A stretch of DNA of 13,834 nucleotides from SAR86 cluster bacterium (lineage in GTDB: Bacteria > Pseudomonadota > Gammaproteobacteria > Pseudomonadales > Azotimanducaceae), in the NCBI GenBank assembly GCA_013204195.1, contig JABMOJ010000540.1, positions 1 to 13,834 of the forward strand, given 5' to 3'. Below, one piece after another: positions 1 through 7,447 of the stretch. The notes under the pieces are model-generated. The model worked only from the letters and a program-made list of their open reading frames with translations. It was not told the origin of the DNA and made no database searches. Numbering within the stretch: the stretch's first letter is position 1; each line of letters starts with the position of its first letter. The translations under genes were made by a program, and so were the position numbers.

Positions 1-25
1 GAGCTATACCGGTTTGATGCGCCAC
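1..25 (-). CDS. Possible start of a further leftward gene (partial)
   Basis: On the minus strand a GTG codon (25-23) is preceded by a strong Shine-Dalgarno AAGGAG (39-34) at 8 bases spacing. The open frame then runs off the window edge as (M)AHQTGIA. It starts about 50 bases after the stop of the TPR-CHAT gene and on the same strand, which would make the two co-transcribed. Eight codons are too few to identify a product, so the call rests on the ribosome site and frame only. Confidence 0.35.
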
Positions 26-76
26 TAAAAATTCTCCTTGGATATTGATCAAAAATTATCGACGGTTCGACTAACA

Positions 77-3000
77 CTATTGTGTAACAAAACCCGCCGA
101 CTCATAGCTGCCGACAATCATAAAAGCAGACCATACATAGGGATAATTCCATTGCGGCGACGCCAGCAGACCTAATTTCGCATCTCGCAACGCTTCTCGC
201 GCCGGCTGGCCTGACAACAGGCGATCGTAAAAATCTGTCATCAGCGCCTGGGTGCCGGCATCGCTGACCTCCCACAGAGAGCTAATCACCTCTGCGACCC
301 CCGCCTCCTGAAAGGATCGGCGCAGGCCATAGACGCCTTCGCCTTCATGAATCTCACCAAGCCCAGTTTCACAAGCCGACAGCACCACTAAACGCGTTCC
401 CGACAGGTTCAGGCTCAGCACCTCAAGCGCCGTCAGCACGCCATCATTCAGCGTATCGATATCACCCAGAAACTGCGCATTGGTATTAATGCCGGCAAAT
501 GCCAAGCCCGCTCGCAGCAGCGGATTATCTCCCGGCGGCGGCACTTGCAACTCGGACCCACGTTGCAACTTCAGCAGACGCTTTTTCAAAGAGTCGTCCG
601 CTTTGAGGAAAAACCCGTGGGTCGCAATATGTAATATCTCTGGTGGCTGAGCCAGGTTGGACAACACCCGCTCCTGGGCTTGAGTGCCGAAAAACTCCTG
701 GCTGCCCGACTCATAGTCCACGACCCGGCTGGTGATTATCCTGCCTTCCTGTTCGGCACCGGGCAGTGGCGCAAAACTCAATCCGCGCAGCCCTGTTCCT
801 GCCGCACGAATGCCAACCTGCATCGTTGACGAGCGTTTACCCATGGCAATCTGCATCTCAGCTTTGCTGACAACTTCAGTGGAATCATAATCGGGGCCCG
901 CAAGAATCACGTAGTCGCCACTCACTAGATTAAAGCCGCTGGGCAACAAATCGCGACCCGAGCTGAGAATATGTAGGTCGTGGGTCTGGATCAGATATTC
1001 CTCGTCGGGACTCATCAGCGCACTAAAGGGCAAGATATTGAGTGTGCCATCAGGCACCAAATAGATCGATGTCACATCGCCCAAGATGGCCTGAATCGGC
1101 TCCCAGACTTCAGCATAGGTGTCCATCCCCACATCCAGAAGATCATCCTCGTCAGCGCCATCATCTTGTATGATGCTACGGTAGGCGATGATTGCCGCGT
1201 CAACGGTAGCACGATCTGAATACTCCACCAGCTCGTAACGTAGCTCTCCACCTTCATTCAGTACCACCGCAGCCATCAGTTTGGATTCACCAGCGTCCTC
1301 GTAAAATAGAAAGTCCACCAGCGCTCGATCTTCCTTCAAGATCCCCTCCAGCGTATCGGCACTGACATGGGCAATGGAGCTTTTAAAACGCACACTCGCT
1401 CGCCCCAACTGCCCCTGGAGATCATCAACCTGCAGCTCAAGCTCACGTAGCAGCTGGGGATGTCGACCTAGGGTTTCGGCAGTCGGCCCCGATAACGTGA
1501 GCGACGCCAGCTCTTTACGAGTCGCTGTTAACTCATCAGCGAGAGCCGTTAAAGTTGGATCTTGCGCCAGCGTGGCTATCTGCTGAATTTCTGAAGTGAC
1601 CTTCAGCAACAAGCCTTTCCGCTGGAGGCTGGCGTTGATGGCTTTTTTGCCCCGATCCGGCCCATCAAGACGCGTTAGCAAGGCCAAATAATCGTTCAGC
1701 TCAGGCCGATGCAAACGAATATAACCTTCTCGCGCATTTTCACCGGTGGTCCAGAGCATTCGATCGAGGAAGACACTACGACGACTCATCCCTTGCTCGC
1801 GCAGATCAACGGCAGCCTGTAAGTCATTCGCCGCTTCCTTCGCCTTAGCCAGCAAATTCAGTGCATCGAAGGTATAAGGGTGCTGATCGCCTAAATTATT
1901 TTCTGCTAAGGTCAAAGCGGCAGTCAAAATACTGTCGGCGTCGGCCAAGCGTTGTTCGTCAATGTAGACACCGCCCAGGTCAATCATGGAGCGTATGCTA
2001 TCGATATGTTCAGCACCAAGCGCTTCCTGGCGCAAGGCCAGCGCAACCTGAATCTGTTGCTCAGCTTCTGGTAGTCGCTTGAGCTTCTGATAAACCCGTC
2101 CCAGGTTGTTAGTGGCCTTGAGGGTGTTTTGGTGTGATTCACCAAATTGAATCTGCCATTGCTGCTGGACATCGACAAACATATTCGCAGCAGAGTCGAA
2201 ATCTCCCATCATCATATATAGATAAGCCAGATTATTTTTGACGGCGATAACGTCGGTATACTCAGGCCCATAAACCTCCCGCATAATATCCAGAGACTGC
2301 AAATACAGCGGCTCGGCTTCATCAAACTTACCTTGGCTCTCATCTAACAAGGCCATATTGTTTCTGGCGCGCAAACTATCTGGGTGCGCCGGACCAAAAT
2401 TCTTTTCGAGCCGTGCCAGGGTCGATTTCATCAAGGGTTCAGCCCGATCATACAAGCCGTTCTTTTCATAAATCTGAGCGAGATTGACGCCGGCGACCAA
2501 TGTCGATGGATGCACGTCTCCATAGTCCCGCGACAAATTCTCGTAGGCCTCCTCATAGGTCGCCTGAGCTTCGGCCAACTTACCCTCAGCCTGATAGATG
2601 GCACCCAACTCCAACAGCGTATTGTAGATACTGATAGGCCGATCCAGCCACTGACTGAGACCAAATTCAAGGACTTCCTCGGTCAAAATTCTGGCACTCG
2701 TCAGAGCGCCCTCTTCTTTCAGGGTCCGCGCCAGATAAGCTTTACCCTTGTTAGCCGCCTCAAGGTTGTTCACTTGCAGGGCAGTTTGGATCAGACCAGA
2801 CAACAGGTCTTTGCTTTCCTGATAACGACCTTGCTGCCGATAGAGCTCGGCCAGATCAGCCATCACGTTAAAGACTCTATCGTTAACGCCCGACACGGTC
2901 GCTGCCAGGCGCTCGACAACCTGCTGGTTGGTCATTTCTGCTTGCGCGACCTTGCCTACAGACTGCTCCGCACTCGCACGATAGATCAGACAATCAATGA

Positions 3001-3787
3001 CTGCTGGGTGATAGTCGCCATGACTCATGGCAATATCGGCGCACAGGGTTTCAAGCGTAACCAGCGCACCGGCATAATCACCAAAATCTTTCAGCCAGCT
3101 GATCCCGAGGTACCGCGCATCCAGCGTCGTCGGATGTCCCTTGCCAAGACTCAGCGCCAACCCCTCGACAACTGACGCCTGCATCAGCGAGGCTTCCTCT
3201 ACCAAACCAGAGGCAGCATAGAGTTCCGCTATCAGACCTCTGATCTCCAGAGTCACTGGGTGCTGCTCACCGAGCGCATCCATCGCGCCGCCTAAAGCTT
3301 GGTTGTAGTACTGCTCAGCCTCCTGCGCCATACCCGCTTCGCGGTACATCAGCCCAAGATCGCGGTGCGACGCCAGCGTTAGCCCGTGATTCGCACCAAG
3401 GATGTCGTTGGCGAGCATCGCGCTGGCTTCCTGGGACGCCAGCGCTGTCTCAAAATCACTCGACTGCAATGCATTTTGAGCGTCTGCCGCCATCATCAAG
3501 ACCGTATCGGCAACGTCGGCCAGTGCCGCATCAACGCTGCGGGCTTGTGCAAGTATGCCAGCGACCCACTCCGGGTCTTGCGCCAGCGACTGGCTGATTC
3601 GCGCATTACCCGCAGCGGCATTGACCTTGTCGCCAGCCACAACCCACAGATCGACTTGTTGGATTTGCTGCTCGACAGTGACGTTAATCGGGTCGTCCAA
3701 GGCCGCTACAGACTCTGCACTGACAGAGGCACCACCCGTCAAAAGAATGATCGCGGTAAATAAGACGAAAATATATTGCATCAGCAT
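77..3787 (-). CDS. Exported TPR-CHAT protein (caspase-like protease fold)
   Basis: About 1236 residues. The N-terminus from ATG 3787 reads as a Sec signal peptide (hydrophobic YIFVLFTAIILL, then a VSA-ES cleavage site near residue 24; no lipobox Cys), so the protein probably acts in the periplasm or outside. Roughly residues 110-670 are tandem tetratricopeptide repeats of the kinesin-light-chain type, with recurring A..LY..AL units and HP.(S/T)L links, used in general for protein binding. The C-terminal third is a CHAT domain, a clan CD (caspase/separase-like) peptidase fold. Both expected catalytic residues are visible: His1057 in LHIATHGFF and Cys1139 in LSACETGLGE. The frame stays open up to ATG 3898, but that extension would place the signal peptide internally and lies upstream of the best promoter candidate, so 3787 (or ATG 3781, two codons on) is preferred. 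An AGG lies 4 bases before 3787. Substrate unknown; a genuine protease activity is inferred from the intact dyad. Confidence 0.9.
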   Translation of the reverse strand: MLMQYIFVLFTAIILLTGGASVSAESVAALDDPINVTVEQQIQQVDLWVVAGDKVNAAAGNARISQSLAQDPEWVAGILAQARSVDAALADVADTVLMMAADAQNALQSSDFETALASQEASAMLANDILGANHGLTLASHRDLGLMYREAGMAQEAEQYYNQALGGAMDALGEQHPVTLEIRGLIAELYAASGLVEEASLMQASVVEGLALSLGKGHPTTLDARYLGISWLKDFGDYAGALVTLETLCADIAMSHGDYHPAVIDCLIYRASAEQSVGKVAQAEMTNQQVVERLAATVSGVNDRVFNVMADLAELYRQQGRYQESKDLLSGLIQTALQVNNLEAANKGKAYLARTLKEEGALTSARILTEEVLEFGLSQWLDRPISIYNTLLELGAIYQAEGKLAEAQATYEEAYENLSRDYGDVHPSTLVAGVNLAQIYEKNGLYDRAEPLMKSTLARLEKNFGPAHPDSLRARNNMALLDESQGKFDEAEPLYLQSLDIMREVYGPEYTDVIAVKNNLAYLYMMMGDFDSAANMFVDVQQQWQIQFGESHQNTLKATNNLGRVYQKLKRLPEAEQQIQVALALRQEALGAEHIDSIRSMIDLGGVYIDEQRLADADSILTAALTLAENNLGDQHPYTFDALNLLAKAKEAANDLQAAVDLREQGMSRRSVFLDRMLWTTGENAREGYIRLHRPELNDYLALLTRLDGPDRGKKAINASLQRKGLLLKVTSEIQQIATLAQDPTLTALADELTATRKELASLTLSGPTAETLGRHPQLLRELELQVDDLQGQLGRASVRFKSSIAHVSADTLEGILKEDRALVDFLFYEDAGESKLMAAVVLNEGGELRYELVEYSDRATVDAAIIAYRSIIQDDGADEDDLLDVGMDTYAEVWEPIQAILGDVTSIYLVPDGTLNILPFSALMSPDEEYLIQTHDLHILSSGRDLLPSGFNLVSGDYVILAGPDYDSTEVVSKAEMQIAMGKRSSTMQVGIRAAGTGLRGLSFAPLPGAEQEGRIITSRVVDYESGSQEFFGTQAQERVLSNLAQPPEILHIATHGFFLKADDSLKKRLLKLQRGSELQVPPPGDNPLLRAGLAFAGINTNAQFLGDIDTLNDGVLTALEVLSLNLSGTRLVVLSACETGLGEIHEGEGVYGLRRSFQEAGVAEVISSLWEVSDAGTQALMTDFYDRLLSGQPAREALRDAKLGLLASPQWNYPYVWSAFMIVGSYESAGFVTQ

Positions 3788-4116
3788 CGAACCTGCACCC
3801 ACATTGACAAATGGTGTTATGAAACACTCCAGGCGCCCAGTATAACAGCGTCGCGACGCCGATTGGCAGTATCCCTGCTGGATCATGGACGGCCACATGC
3901 TGACGGGTTGAACTAGCGAGACTATGAGGGCTCACCCCAAACTGGTTATACTGCTTCGGATTCTGGCCAATAAAGCCTCGCGACAGACCGCACGGCACCG
4001 GCAGGATCACACTAAACGGATTGAAACAAAAGACGCCAAGACCAGCAGGGTCCTTGACCATCAACAGAACAATATTCGGCAGCCATCACGCCTGAGCTGC
4101 AGGGACAAGACGACAC
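3788..4116. other. Divergent intergenic spacer, no gene seen
   Basis: This stretch separates the leftward TPR-CHAT gene from the rightward acyltransferase. Short open frames cross it on both strands, but their translations are rich in Cys/Arg/His with no domain-like character, and none has a convincing ribosome site, so I read it as non-coding. It contains a perfect 9-base inverted pair, CAGTATAAC (3838-3846) and GTTATACTG (3945-3953). Each half carries a TATACT -10-like box pointing towards the gene on its own side. Confidence 0.55.
3839..3869 (-). promoter_or_regulatory. Candidate extended -10 promoter for the TPR-CHAT gene
   Basis: On the minus strand TGT-TATACT (3847-3839) matches an extended -10 element with one mismatch in the hexamer. 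A weak -35, CTGCCA (3869-3864), is 19 bases upstream. Transcription would start near 3832, about 45 bases before the preferred ATG at 3787 and downstream of the alternative ATG at 3898. Recognised by eye only. Confidence 0.35.
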
Positions 4117-4716
4117 ATGCAGGATATTCGCCCCAGATGCAGTTCCCCGGCCCACTACTTAGGTCGATTCATCCTGTTTGTCACCCGTTGGCGCGTGGAG
4201 GGTGACGCACCTATGACTAAAAACATGTTAGTCATCGCTGCGCCGCATACCAGTAACTGGGATGCCATTTTGCTGCTTGGCGCCGCCTATTCGTTGCATC
4301 TACGCATAAACTGGCTGGTTAAGAACACCCTGTTCGTGCCAGTGCTTGGCCCGCTAATGACTTTTTTTGGCGGCGTACCCGTCGAGCGTTCACGAAGCAC
4401 CAATCTGGTACAGCGGCTTGCAGAGCGAATCAAGCACGGCGATGGCACAGCGCTAGTAGTACCACCCAGTGGCACTCGCGGCTATACGGAATACTGGAAG
4501 TCAGGGTTTTACCGGATCGCGCTGGAAGCCAATATTCCAGTGGTCTGCGGGTACCTCGATTATCAGCGCAAGGTGGCAGGTCTGGGGCTATCGTTCTATC
4601 TTAGCGGCAACGTAAAAGAAGATATGGACAAAATTCGGGCCTTCTATGAACCCATCAATGCCAAATATCCAGACAAGAAGAGTCGTATCCGACTCAAAGA
4701 AGAAGAGTCGGCCTGA
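4117..4716 (+). CDS. Small PlsC-type lysophospholipid acyltransferase family protein
   Basis: 199 residues. The family transfers acyl groups onto lysophosphatidate or related glycerolipids at the inner face of the membrane. The HX4D catalytic motif is intact (His44-TSNW-Asp49, within the phrase APHTSNWD). Residues 83-91 (FFGGVPVER) fit the second conserved block, and 116-121 occupy the position of the PEGTR substrate-binding block. That block reads PPSGTR here, with Ser118 where Glu is usual. The protein lacks an obvious long transmembrane helix beyond a weak hydrophobic patch at residues 15-23. AGGGA (4101-4105) lies 11 bases before ATG 4117. It stands alone on this strand, divergent from the TPR-CHAT gene. 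Fold assignment is firm; the acyl donor and acceptor cannot be told, and the Ser substitution leaves activity uncertain. Confidence 0.85.
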   Translation: MQDIRPRCSSPAHYLGRFILFVTRWRVEGDAPMTKNMLVIAAPHTSNWDAILLLGAAYSLHLRINWLVKNTLFVPVLGPLMTFFGGVPVERSRSTNLVQRLAERIKHGDGTALVVPPSGTRGYTEYWKSGFYRIALEANIPVVCGYLDYQRKVAGLGLSFYLSGNVKEDMDKIRAFYEPINAKYPDKKSRIRLKEEESA

Positions 4717-4743
4717 GCCTCGCTGGCGACTGCACCCGCCTTC

Positions 4744-4758
4744 CTAGATCAGATCTAG
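4744..4758. repeat. Short perfect inverted repeat between convergent genes
   Basis: CTAGATC and GATCTAG flank a single A, in the gap between the rightward acyltransferase stop (4716) and the end of the leftward dehydrogenase tail (4792). As RNA it could form at most a 5-bp stem with a 5-base loop and there is no T tract, so it is a poor terminator. It may be chance. Confidence 0.3.
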
Positions 4759-4791
4759 CATAGGCTGATGCAGTAACCGCACAGACGAGTG

Positions 4792-4923
4792 CTATTGATC
4801 GAACACAATAACACTGCGCGCTACTGCGCCGGTCTTCATATCGGCGAAGGCGTCATTGATTTGCTCAAGCTTAATACGCTTAGAAATCAGTTGGTCTAGA
4901 TGCAGCTTGCCTTGCAGATAAAA
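4792..4923 (-). pseudogene. Frameshifted C-terminal tail of the alcohol dehydrogenase
   Basis: Reading the minus strand one frame over from the upstream dehydrogenase gives YLQGKLHLDQLISKRIKLEQ followed by INDAFADMKTGAVARSVIVFDQ and a TAG stop at 4794-4792. This is the normal end of the zinc-dependent dehydrogenase family (the LEQINDAF..MKTG..ARSVIVF pattern). It has no start or ribosome site of its own. Adding one T to the TTTT run (complement of 4920-4923) joins the two frames into a 361-residue protein. Confidence 0.85.
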
Positions 4924-5876
4924 TCGATGAATCGTGGCATATCAACTCGAAACCGATTTGAACCCATCATTGAGCCCTGAATCTTCTTCTCCTGCAGGAA
5001 CGCTGCGCCCATCAACTCGATCTTCACGCCGACGGGAATCATACCGATGATGGTTGCAGTGCCGCCCGGTCTCAACATGCGAAACGAATCTTCCGCCGTC
5101 TGCTTCAAACCAATCGCTTCGAAGGAATACTGTACCCCGCCTTTGGTTAATTCCATCACTTGCTCGACAGCATCACCATTGCGACCGTTAATCACATCCG
5201 TTGCGCCAAAGTCCTTTGCCATCTCAAGCTTGGAGTCCACCATATCGATCGCGATAATTCGTGCCGCACCCGCAATCGCGGCGCCATTGATTGCTGACAG
5301 ACCAACCCCACCACAACCGATAACAGCCACTGTACTGCCCGGCGCCACGGCGGCCGTATGAAACACGGAACCCACACCAGTGGTCACAGCACAACCGATC
5401 AAGGCAGCACGGTCCAGCGGCATATCTTCACGAATCTTCACCAGCGCGTGCTCATGAATCAGCATTTGCTCTGCGAAGGAAGACAGGTTGGCAAACTGGT
5501 TTACGATGGCATTATTATGTGACAAACGCGGCTCTTCATCGGCGGGCCGACGCACTTCCGCACTGGCACACAGGGACATATGACCGGTCAAACATTGCTC
5601 GCAATGACCACAAAAAACTGACAGACAGGTGATCACATGGTCGCCGGGCTTAACATAAGTGACGTCAGATCCAACCTGCTCAACAATACCTGCTGACTCA
5701 TGGCCAAGCACCATGGGTGTCTGGGCAGGATACAGGCCCTCGATAAAGTGCAGATCACTATGGCAGACGCCGGCTGCTGCCGTTCTAATCAATACTTCTC
5801 TTGGCCCTGGCTTTGAGATGCTGATTTGCTCGATTTGCAGGGGCTTTCCCACTTCTCTAAATATGGCAGCTTTCAT
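4896..5876 (-). CDS. Zinc-dependent alcohol dehydrogenase (MDR family), frameshifted near its 3' end
   Basis: The open frame gives 326 residues; restoring one base gives 361, the usual size. Family members oxidise alcohols (or reduce aldehydes) with NAD(P)+ in the cytoplasm. Seen in order: catalytic-zinc region GVCHSDLHF (Cys38) and GHESAGIVE; structural-zinc loop with four Cys in CGHCEQCLTGHMSLC; Rossmann motif VIGCGGVGLSAING followed by IIAID, whose Asp favours NAD; then NRFRVDMPRFIDF, after which seven out-of-frame residues (ICKASCI) precede the stop. The tail that belongs to the enzyme lies at 4792-4923. The start ATG 5876 has GGAG 7 bases upstream. The gene lies about 117 bases after the MFS gene on the same strand, so co-transcription is possible. 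Loss of the last 42 residues would probably destabilise the enzyme, but a sequencing or assembly error in the T run is equally possible. Substrate not predictable. Confidence 0.9.
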   Translation of the reverse strand: MKAAIFREVGKPLQIEQISISKPGPREVLIRTAAAGVCHSDLHFIEGLYPAQTPMVLGHESAGIVEQVGSDVTYVKPGDHVITCLSVFCGHCEQCLTGHMSLCASAEVRRPADEEPRLSHNNAIVNQFANLSSFAEQMLIHEHALVKIREDMPLDRAALIGCAVTTGVGSVFHTAAVAPGSTVAVIGCGGVGLSAINGAAIAGAARIIAIDMVDSKLEMAKDFGATDVINGRNGDAVEQVMELTKGGVQYSFEAIGLKQTAEDSFRMLRPGGTATIIGMIPVGVKIELMGAAFLQEKKIQGSMMGSNRFRVDMPRFIDFICKASCI

Positions 5877-5993
5877 GCTTCTACTCCGGTTTTATGATTT
5901 TTTACTGACTTCTTTTGACGCCTACTGGCGCATTTTCGATCTGTTCTTCAAACCTTGGGTTCTGCTGACGAAACCTCACAGCCACGTTTTGCG

Positions 5994-7316
5994 TCACGCC
6001 GTCGGCGGTGGCTTTGCATAACCCTGATCGATCTGTCTGATCGCAGGGATACAAACCGCTAGCACCAGGGTGACTATAGCCAGACAGACGGCGCTAATCC
6101 ACAAGGAAGTGTCAATGCCATAGTGTTCGGCAATATACCCGACGGGGATCACACCCACCGGCATCAAGCCAAATGACATCATCAAAATACTGTTGACCCG
6201 ACCCCGCATCGCCGGCAGCACGGCCAATTGCACCAAACTCATGTTCATGGCCATATACATGGAGCTACAGAGTCCGACCAAGGTAATCATCGGCACCGCC
6301 AACGCTAATCGGGTCGTGAACGCAAACATCGCCATGAACACCGCCCAACCCAGTGACAGTAAAAGCAGCCAGAGCCCTTTATGCCGCAGGTCGCCGAGGC
6401 GGGACAACAACAAACTGCCACACAGCGCCCCCAGGCCATTGAACGCCAGCAGCAAACCCAACGAATCCGCCCCCCCCTGCAACATGTCCTGGTTGAACGC
6501 GGGCATCAAAAATTGGATCGGCATTCCAAACAACATGGGAACAAAGGCCATCAACAACAAACCGAAAATGAGCGGTGAGCGCCACATATAGACCAAGCCA
6601 GCGCCGATGTCGGCGAACACGCCTTGCTCCACCACCATAGTTGAGTTCCCCTGATAGCGCATCAGCAGCAACGCGGCCACGGCGATCAGGTAGAGCGCGG
6701 CAATGATGTAATACACCACGCCGACCGCAAAGGTGTTGGCGGTATCGCCATCGGCGAGCATGGCGATGATGGCACCCGCCAGTGCCGGACCGCAGACCCT
6801 GGACAGATTCATGCTAGCGGTACTTAACGCCATCGCGTTAAACAGCGTCTCTTCACCCACTAACTCTGGCATCACCGATTGGCGCGCCGGCATGCTCAAG
6901 GCCAATACCGTACCGTTGAATAAGCCAAAGTAGATGAAGTCCATGAAGGTCACCTGACCGCTCATCACGATCGTCGCCATCACCAGGGTCGCCGTGGCAT
7001 TTAAGCCCTGGGCTACCATCATCACTTGCTTCTTCTGCATACGGTCAGCCATCACGCCACCGAATAAGGAAAACAGAAAGGATGGCGCAGCAAAGGACAA
7101 CAGCACCCAGGTCAGCATCATAGGCGATTGCGTCATGGCATAGATGAGCCAGCCTCGGGCCACCATTTGCATCTGCATGGCAAACTGAGCGGCGAGATTA
7201 CCGACCCAAAGAAAGCGAAAGTCGCGATTTTTTAATGCCGCAAACATGCCTCGGGTAAAAAACCGACCGGCTTTGCTACCGACGCTGGCAGATTGCTTGC
7301 GCGTTACCTGAGACAT
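5994..7316 (-). CDS. MFS transporter, MFS_3 / EntS-like exporter
   Basis: 440 residues from ATG 7316 (MSQVTRKQ...). The frame could extend 11 codons to a GTG at 7349, but no Shine-Dalgarno is near it. Neither start has a strong one, so the start is uncertain. About 12 hydrophobic segments are visible, with the MFS signature between helices 2 and 3 (GGVMADRMQKKQVMM) and the family opening ALKNRDFRFLWVGNLAAQFA typical of the MFS_3 group, which includes the enterobactin exporter EntS and related efflux proteins. Inner-membrane proton-driven export of a small molecule is inferred; the substrate is unknown. It is upstream of the dehydrogenase on the same strand and divergent from the pyroglutamyl-peptidase gene, with which it shares a palindrome-bearing spacer. 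Confidence 0.9.
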   Translation of the reverse strand: MSQVTRKQSASVGSKAGRFFTRGMFAALKNRDFRFLWVGNLAAQFAMQMQMVARGWLIYAMTQSPMMLTWVLLSFAAPSFLFSLFGGVMADRMQKKQVMMVAQGLNATATLVMATIVMSGQVTFMDFIYFGLFNGTVLALSMPARQSVMPELVGEETLFNAMALSTASMNLSRVCGPALAGAIIAMLADGDTANTFAVGVVYYIIAALYLIAVAALLLMRYQGNSTMVVEQGVFADIGAGLVYMWRSPLIFGLLLMAFVPMLFGMPIQFLMPAFNQDMLQGGADSLGLLLAFNGLGALCGSLLLSRLGDLRHKGLWLLLLSLGWAVFMAMFAFTTRLALAVPMITLVGLCSSMYMAMNMSLVQLAVLPAMRGRVNSILMMSFGLMPVGVIPVGYIAEHYGIDTSLWISAVCLAIVTLVLAVCIPAIRQIDQGYAKPPPTA

Positions 7317-7387
7317 ATTGGGCCGACAATAAAAACCAGAGTGTAGCACCTGCGACCATCACTCGGGGGCAAGGAGGCCAAAAGCAC

Positions 7388-7399
7388 CATTGATCAATG
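7388..7399. promoter_or_regulatory. Perfect 12-base palindrome, candidate operator
   Basis: CATTGATCAATG is its own reverse complement. It lies in the spacer between the divergent MFS and pyroglutamyl-peptidase genes and overlaps TTGATC (7390-7395), a possible -35 for the rightward gene, with TTCAAT (7413-7418) 17 bases on as a possible -10. That placement would suit a dimeric repressor controlling one or both genes. No regulator gene is adjacent in the window. Confidence 0.4.
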
Positions 7400-7447
7400 A
7401 CTCAAGCTTTGCTTCAATCCCTATATCAAACAGCCCAGAGCAGCACC

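Noticed and set aside
2384..3175. 263-codon open frame on the plus strand inside the TPR-CHAT gene
   Set aside because: It is antisense to well-supported TPR coding sequence, shows no recognisable domain and has no ribosome site. Regular repeat coding often leaves a long complementary frame open.
3788..3898. Extended N-terminus of the TPR-CHAT protein from ATG 3898
   Set aside because: It would bury a clear signal peptide after 37 atypical residues, and it lies upstream of the best promoter candidate.
3684..4064. Minus-strand frame of 126 codons across the TPR-CHAT upstream region
   Set aside because: It overlaps the signal-peptide coding region in another frame, its translation lacks domain character and no Shine-Dalgarno is present.
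3924..4205. Plus-strand frame of 93 codons in the divergent spacer
   Set aside because: It overlaps the acyltransferase N-terminus in another frame; its composition looks like random translation and there is no ribosome site.
5910..5945. Possible hairpin ACGCC-TACT-GGCGC between the MFS and dehydrogenase genes
   Set aside because: The stem is five pairs including a wobble, with no T run in the leftward direction where a terminator would be needed.
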